From Chloroflexota bacterium (GTDB lineage Bacteria; Chloroflexota; FW602-bin22; JACPRP01), in contig JACQUC010000281.1 in NCBI GenBank assembly GCA_016210495.1, positions 1-9,604 on the forward strand: a stretch of 9,604 nucleotides of DNA. The letters run 5' to 3'. Position numbers and translations under genes: made by a program. How positions within the stretch are numbered: the first letter of the stretch is position 1; the number at the start of each line of letters is the position of its first letter. Below are positions 6,474 to 9,604 of the stretch, in pieces. A model generated the notes under the pieces. It was not told where the DNA came from, did no database searches, and saw nothing but the letters and a program-made list of their open reading frames with translations.

Positions 6474-9268
6474 GGTTCCCAGGTGAACCCTTCGTCCTTG
6501 AAGACCCTGAGGCAGGCATCTACTACCTCAGCATTGTACAGGACGCCGCGCTTGTCTGAAATCTCCTTGAGTGCCTGGTCGATACCAAGAGATGGACGGT
6601 ATGGACGATGCGAGGCCATCGCCTCCACCACGTCGGCCACCGCCAGGATTCTTGCCTCGATCAGAATTTCCTCCCCCCGGAGATGAGAGGGATAGCCCGA
6701 GCCATCCAGCCGCTCGTGGTGCTGCAGAACGATTTCGGCGATGGGCCACGGGAACTCTATCGTCCTCAACACGCTGTAGGCGACCTTGGGATGCCCGTGG
6801 ATGAGCAAGAACTCGACCTCGCTAAGCTTGCCGGGCTTGCTGAGAATCTCTGCCGGCACGCTGATCTTGCCAATGTCGTGCGCCACCGCGGCCAGCCGGA
6901 CAACCTCGACCCGCTCGTTTGCCAGGCCCATCTCTCTGGCGATGGCGCTTGCCAGCTCGGCCACGCGCCGCTGATGGCCGGCCGTGTATGGGTCCCTCAT
7001 CTCGATGGTCAGCGCCACAGCCTGGATGGTTTCCTCCAGGGCTCTGCCCAGTCTCTGGACGCTCTTGAGACGCTCTTCTTTCGCACGCTTGCGTTCGAGG
7101 TATGCGACCAGGGTCTCGGAGGCCGTACGGAGCAGGCGTACGTCCTCCTCGGGCCACTCCCGTGCGGACCGCGTTTCATCGAAGCCAAGGAAGCCAACAG
7201 GCCCTGCCGCCGAGGACATCGGCACCACCGCCACCGCTTTGATGTCCTGCGCTTCAAGTATGAGCCGTTCCCGCGAAGCTTCTACAGGCAATCGGGATAC
7301 ATCGGCAACCATGATGTTTTCGATGCGCCTCAGCTTGTCCACCCACCAGGGAAAGTCCGACGCTTCGATGTTCTGAAGATTGTGAATCTGTGGCTCCACC
7401 CCTGGCGCGCACCACTCATAGGTGTTGTCCAGAGTCTTCCCATCATTTCTGTACTCTACGATATAGGCTCGGCAGGCGCCGACGACCTGGCCGAGGATCG
7501 CCAGCACGTGGTTGAGGTCCGGCGCCTCATCTCTGGCAAGCGAGCTGGATACCGCGGCGAGGGCCTCCTCCACCGCCAGGCGACGAACGATGGCTGCCTC
7601 CGCCTGCTTGCGCTCGGAGATATCCCTGAGCGTGGCAATGATACCTGATGGTTGGCCGCTGCCGTCCACCAGCAGCGCGCCACTTACCTCTGCGGGCAAC
7701 TGTTTGCCATTCTTTCTGACCAAAGTAAGCTCGACACTTCGTACGGCTCCTTTTTGCAGAATTGTACCAATCGCCGCTGCTACGCTTGGTAAGCTCGTGG
7801 GTGCGATGAGCTCAGTAGCCTTCCTGCCAAGCAGTGCCTCCACGGCGTCGTAGCCAAGCACCAGAGCGGCCTGTGGGTTGCACATTATTATGTTTGTGTC
7901 GAGGTCTGTGAGCGCGATGGCGTCGGGCGAGGTCTCGACCAGTGCGCGGTAGCGCCCTTCGCTCTCCCGCATTGCCGCCTCCGCCCGACCGCGCTCGGCG
8001 ATCTCAGCCGCGAGTTCCTCGTTCGACTTCGTTAGCTCGGCTGTCCTCTCCTGAACACGTATTTCCAGCCCGTCGCGCGCGAGGCGCAGGTCTTCTTCGG
8101 CACGGTCCCGCTGCTTCTCGCGCAACCCTATCTCTGCTGCCATACGATTGAAGGCGGTGGCCACTTGTTCCAGTTCGACCGGCCCGGCGATATCCACACG
8201 GCGCCCGAGCTCTCCGGCGCCCACAGCCAGGGCGTGCTCACGCAACCGTCCCAGTGGTGCGGTAAGCTTCCTGGCGATGGTCATGGCCACCAGAAGGGCC
8301 GCGGCCGCCACAAGAAGCATCGAGCCGAAATCACGGAGGGTGTCGCGGACCAGGGGATCCATCAACTCCGCCTCCGGACGGCTGGCCGACGCGAGCCATC
8401 CTATCGAGCGAATCGGGGTGTAGCTGGCCATAAGTTTCTGACCGCCGACGACCGGGACGACGGTACCGGAAACCTCCTCGCCAGCCAGCGCACGACCGAT
8501 GAGTGGGACGGCTGCGCCCCAGCTCCGCTGCTCCCAAGCCAGCTCGATCTCCGGATAGCGATAGACCCCCCAGCCCTGTCTATCGATGAGGACGATGGCA
8601 CCCCCTCCGCGGCGCTCGAAGCCCAGTATTTCTCCAAGTTGCCCCGGTTCCACCGCCGCCATCACGACGCCTACCAGGGCGCCCTTTTCATCTCTCACGC
8701 CGCGCACGACGTTGAAGATCGGCTTGCCAGTGATCCGTCCTGTCATGAGGTCGCTGACGACCCAATCCCTTCCCCCGAGGATCTCGCGAAAGTAGGTCCG
8801 GTCGAAGATGTCCACTCCGACGGCGCTCGGCAGACTCGAGGCGAGGATTCGACCCCGGATGTCCGCCCAGCTATAGCTGTCAATCGATCGGTACTCATTG
8901 GCGCTTGCCGCCAGCAGAGCGTTTACCTCCTGGATCGAAGGAGGGTTCGGGGAAGCGATGGCGGCAGCGATGGCCCGTTCCTGGTGAAGGATGTCCTTTA
9001 TGTATCGGTCGAAGACCAGGGCGACGGATCGAGCCACTTCAAGGTTATCCTCAAACTCGTGGTGACGCCGCGTTTCAAACGAGGAGTAGCGGTCTGCAGC
9101 CTGGTATAGCACGCCCGGCGCAAGCGCGATCAGCAATAGCATGATCAGCGTCCCCTGAATGTTGCGCGGAAGCAGCCTGTCGATACCACGGCGAGACGTG
9201 GACGGGTAAGCGTGCATGCGCGGAAACTCGCGGCCATCGGCTTCGCCGGTCGAGGATACGGTGCTCAT
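6470..9268 (-). CDS. Membrane sensor with Cache, HAMP, PAS, GAF and HD-GYP domains
   Basis: This 932-residue protein (ATG at 9268) is a probable c-di-GMP phosphodiesterase sensor. In order: TM1 (about 39-58); an extracytoplasmic double-Cache-type domain (about 60-312) with DIFDRTYF (153-160); TM2 (about 314-335); HAMP (about 331-385); a coiled coil (about 385-437); PAS (about 434-555); GAF (about 559-726); HD-GYP (about 734-924). HD-GYP catalytic motifs are intact: His797-Asp798-x-Gly-Lys, His826, HHERLDGSGYP (850-860) and Asp879. There is no GGDEF domain or histidine kinase. The frame is open to a GTG at 9361 (963 residues), but that extension uses codons rare here (AGA, AGG, CTA), while another frame over the same bases looks coding and ends in an ATGA overlap with the 9268 ATG. 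A third option is ATG at 9217. The stop lies inside palindromic copy A. It has its own promoter at 9471-9443 and converges on the metabolic genes. The ligand is unknown. Confidence 0.9.
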   Translation of the reverse strand: MSTVSSTGEADGREFPRMHAYPSTSRRGIDRLLPRNIQGTLIMLLLIALAPGVLYQAADRYSSFETRRHHEFEDNLEVARSVALVFDRYIKDILHQERAIAAAIASPNPPSIQEVNALLAASANEYRSIDSYSWADIRGRILASSLPSAVGVDIFDRTYFREILGGRDWVVSDLMTGRITGKPIFNVVRGVRDEKGALVGVVMAAVEPGQLGEILGFERRGGGAIVLIDRQGWGVYRYPEIELAWEQRSWGAAVPLIGRALAGEEVSGTVVPVVGGQKLMASYTPIRSIGWLASASRPEAELMDPLVRDTLRDFGSMLLVAAAALLVAMTIARKLTAPLGRLREHALAVGAGELGRRVDIAGPVELEQVATAFNRMAAEIGLREKQRDRAEEDLRLARDGLEIRVQERTAELTKSNEELAAEIAERGRAEAAMRESEGRYRALVETSPDAIALTDLDTNIIMCNPQAALVLGYDAVEALLGRKATELIAPTSLPSVAAAIGTILQKGAVRSVELTLVRKNGKQLPAEVSGALLVDGSGQPSGIIATLRDISERKQAEAAIVRRLAVEEALAAVSSSLARDEAPDLNHVLAILGQVVGACRAYIVEYRNDGKTLDNTYEWCAPGVEPQIHNLQNIEASDFPWWVDKLRRIENIMVADVSRLPVEASRERLILEAQDIKAVAVVPMSSAAGPVGFLGFDETRSAREWPEEDVRLLRTASETLVAYLERKRAKEERLKSVQRLGRALEETIQAVALTIEMRDPYTAGHQRRVAELASAIAREMGLANERVEVVRLAAVAHDIGKISVPAEILSKPGKLSEVEFLLIHGHPKVAYSVLRTIEFPWPIAEIVLQHHERLDGSGYPSHLRGEEILIEARILAVADVVEAMASHRPYRPSLGIDQALKEISDKRGVLYNAEVVDACLRVFKDEGFTWEP

Positions 9269-9375
9269 TTCAACACCCGGTTCACGTAGGAGAATCGCCA
9301 CTGGCGATCCACGAAGTGGCCTTTTGCCGAGGGTTCTTCCTTCCCGCTCATCCCACCCCACCCGTCCTGGGTCAT
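9265..9375 (-). pseudogene. Short leader ORF or relic of a PAS domain
   Basis: This 36-codon ORF (ATG at 9375) ends with TGA overlapping the sensor gene's ATG at 9268 (ATGA). Its last residues, FVDRQWRFSYVNRVLK (21-36), look like the first strands of a PAS domain, where a VDRDWRFTYVNR-like stretch is common. The codons here end mostly in G or C, as in real genes of the window. After the TGA the same frame shows nothing PAS-like. It could be a relic of a longer PAS sensor or a translated leader peptide coupled to the sensor gene. Its ribosome binding site is weak. Confidence 0.35.
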
Positions 9376-9442
9376 CTTCACTCGCCGGGAACGATTAAGT
9401 GCGCCGACAAAGAGACGACCGGACCGTGAATGCCTGGCAACA

Positions 9443-9471
9443 ATAATAACCCTTGGCAGCCACCAAGTCAA
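9443..9471 (-). promoter_or_regulatory. Sigma-70-type promoter of the sensor gene
   Basis: Read on the minus strand: TTGACT (9471-9466), exactly 17 nt, TATTAT (9448-9443). Each box matches the consensus at five of six positions. Transcription would begin near 9436, about 170 nt before the sensor ATG and about 60 nt before the leader ORF. A run of nine T on this strand (9486-9478) lies 6 nt upstream of the -35 box, where an UP element would act. Confidence 0.65.
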
Positions 9472-9477
9472 GCCGGT

Positions 9478-9493
9478 AAAAAAAAAGGGGGGG
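9478..9493. repeat. A9G7 homopolymer tract upstream of the sensor promoter
   Basis: Nine A (9478-9486) run directly into seven G (9487-9493). Such tracts are prone to slippage in replication and in sequencing. It lies just upstream of the -35 box of the minus-strand promoter. Confidence 0.9.
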
Positions 9494-9494
9494 T

Positions 9495-9567
9495 CTTAAT
9501 GTGCAGGTAACTAACCGACTGTAGCTAGTCGTGGGGGCGGTTCGCGAACCGCCCCATGCGCATTAAG
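9495..9567 (-). repeat. Palindromic element, copy B, with short terminal inverted repeats
   Basis: The core is a perfect 22-nt palindrome at 9534-9555: arm GGGGCGG, centre TTCGCGAA, arm CCGCCCC. Read on the minus strand, the flank CTTAATGCGCAT (9567-9556) matches copy A at 6436 in 11 of 12 positions. On the other side CTTAATGTGCA (9495-9505) pairs as an inverted repeat with TGCGCATTAAG (9557-9567), 10 of 11. A small stem CGACT/AGTCG (9516-9531) lies inside. The form resembles a tiny non-coding mobile element (MITE or REP-like). Nothing coding is seen from 9472 to the window end. Confidence 0.6.
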
Positions 9568-9604
9568 CTAAGCAGCCGTTAGGCCGGTAGACGTACGGTC
9601 TTAA

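Noticed and set aside
6608..7648. A 346-codon open frame on the plus strand opposite the sensor gene
   Set aside because: It lies wholly antisense to the GAF and HD-GYP domains, shows no domain and is the usual by-product of GC-rich codon use.
8165..9109. A 314-codon open frame on the plus strand opposite the Cache and HAMP region
   Set aside because: It is antisense to a clearly coding frame, rich in Arg, His and Asp as shadow frames are, and has no recognisable family.
9269..9361. GTG start at 9361 for the sensor gene
   Set aside because: The extension has rare codons and no known N-terminal sequence, the AGGA is only 3 nt away, and another frame looks coding here. It is kept as an alternative, not excluded.
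1..9604. CRISPR arrays, tRNA or rRNA genes, toxin-antitoxin pairs, phage genes
   Set aside because: No regularly spaced repeats, cloverleaf, rRNA-like stretch or matching small gene pair was seen on either strand.

Overview
The window is GC-rich bacterial chromosomal DNA. It carries four plus-strand genes of one putative metabolic locus, followed by one large minus-strand sensor gene. The protein families (HyuA/HyuB, a divergent M24 protein, a CCG-domain iron-sulfur protein, a Cache-HAMP-PAS-GAF-HD-GYP sensor) and the many near-loopless GC-rich palindromes between genes resemble environmental Chloroflexota. That lineage is a guess from style, not proven by any marker in the window.

Layout. 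Positions 26-3924 hold hyuA and hyuB, which overlap by 4 nt and together form an ATP-dependent hydantoinase/oxoprolinase-type enzyme. A 247-nt gap with two strong hairpins follows. Positions 4172-5329 encode a creatinase/prolidase-fold (M24) protein that lacks most of the usual metal ligands. A 156-nt gap has a good promoter candidate (5361-5389) and a leader hairpin. Positions 5486-6292 encode an HdrB-like protein with two CCG domains, the second degenerate. The 177-nt convergent junction (6293-6469) is packed with hairpins and dispersed-repeat sequence. The minus-strand gene 9268-6470 encodes a membrane sensor with a c-di-GMP phosphodiesterase-type HD-GYP output. Upstream of it are a 36-codon PAS-like leader ORF, a strong sigma-70-type promoter (9471-9443), an A9G7 homopolymer and a palindromic element.

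How the genes may work together. HyuAB would open or close a cyclic amide (hydantoin, 5-oxoproline or similar) or carry out a related ATP-dependent carboxylation. The M24 protein would act on a linear amide, peptide or creatine-like compound. The CCG protein suggests a redox or thiol/disulfide step. The substrate cannot be read from the sequence. The sensor gene looks like an independent transcription unit.

The most unusual structural feature is that the sensor gene, with its promoter, is bounded by two inverted copies of one palindromic element (6436-6473 and 9530-9567). Their flanks and stem arms are almost identical but their apical cores differ, and each core is still self-complementary. 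One copy supplies the sensor gene's stop codon.
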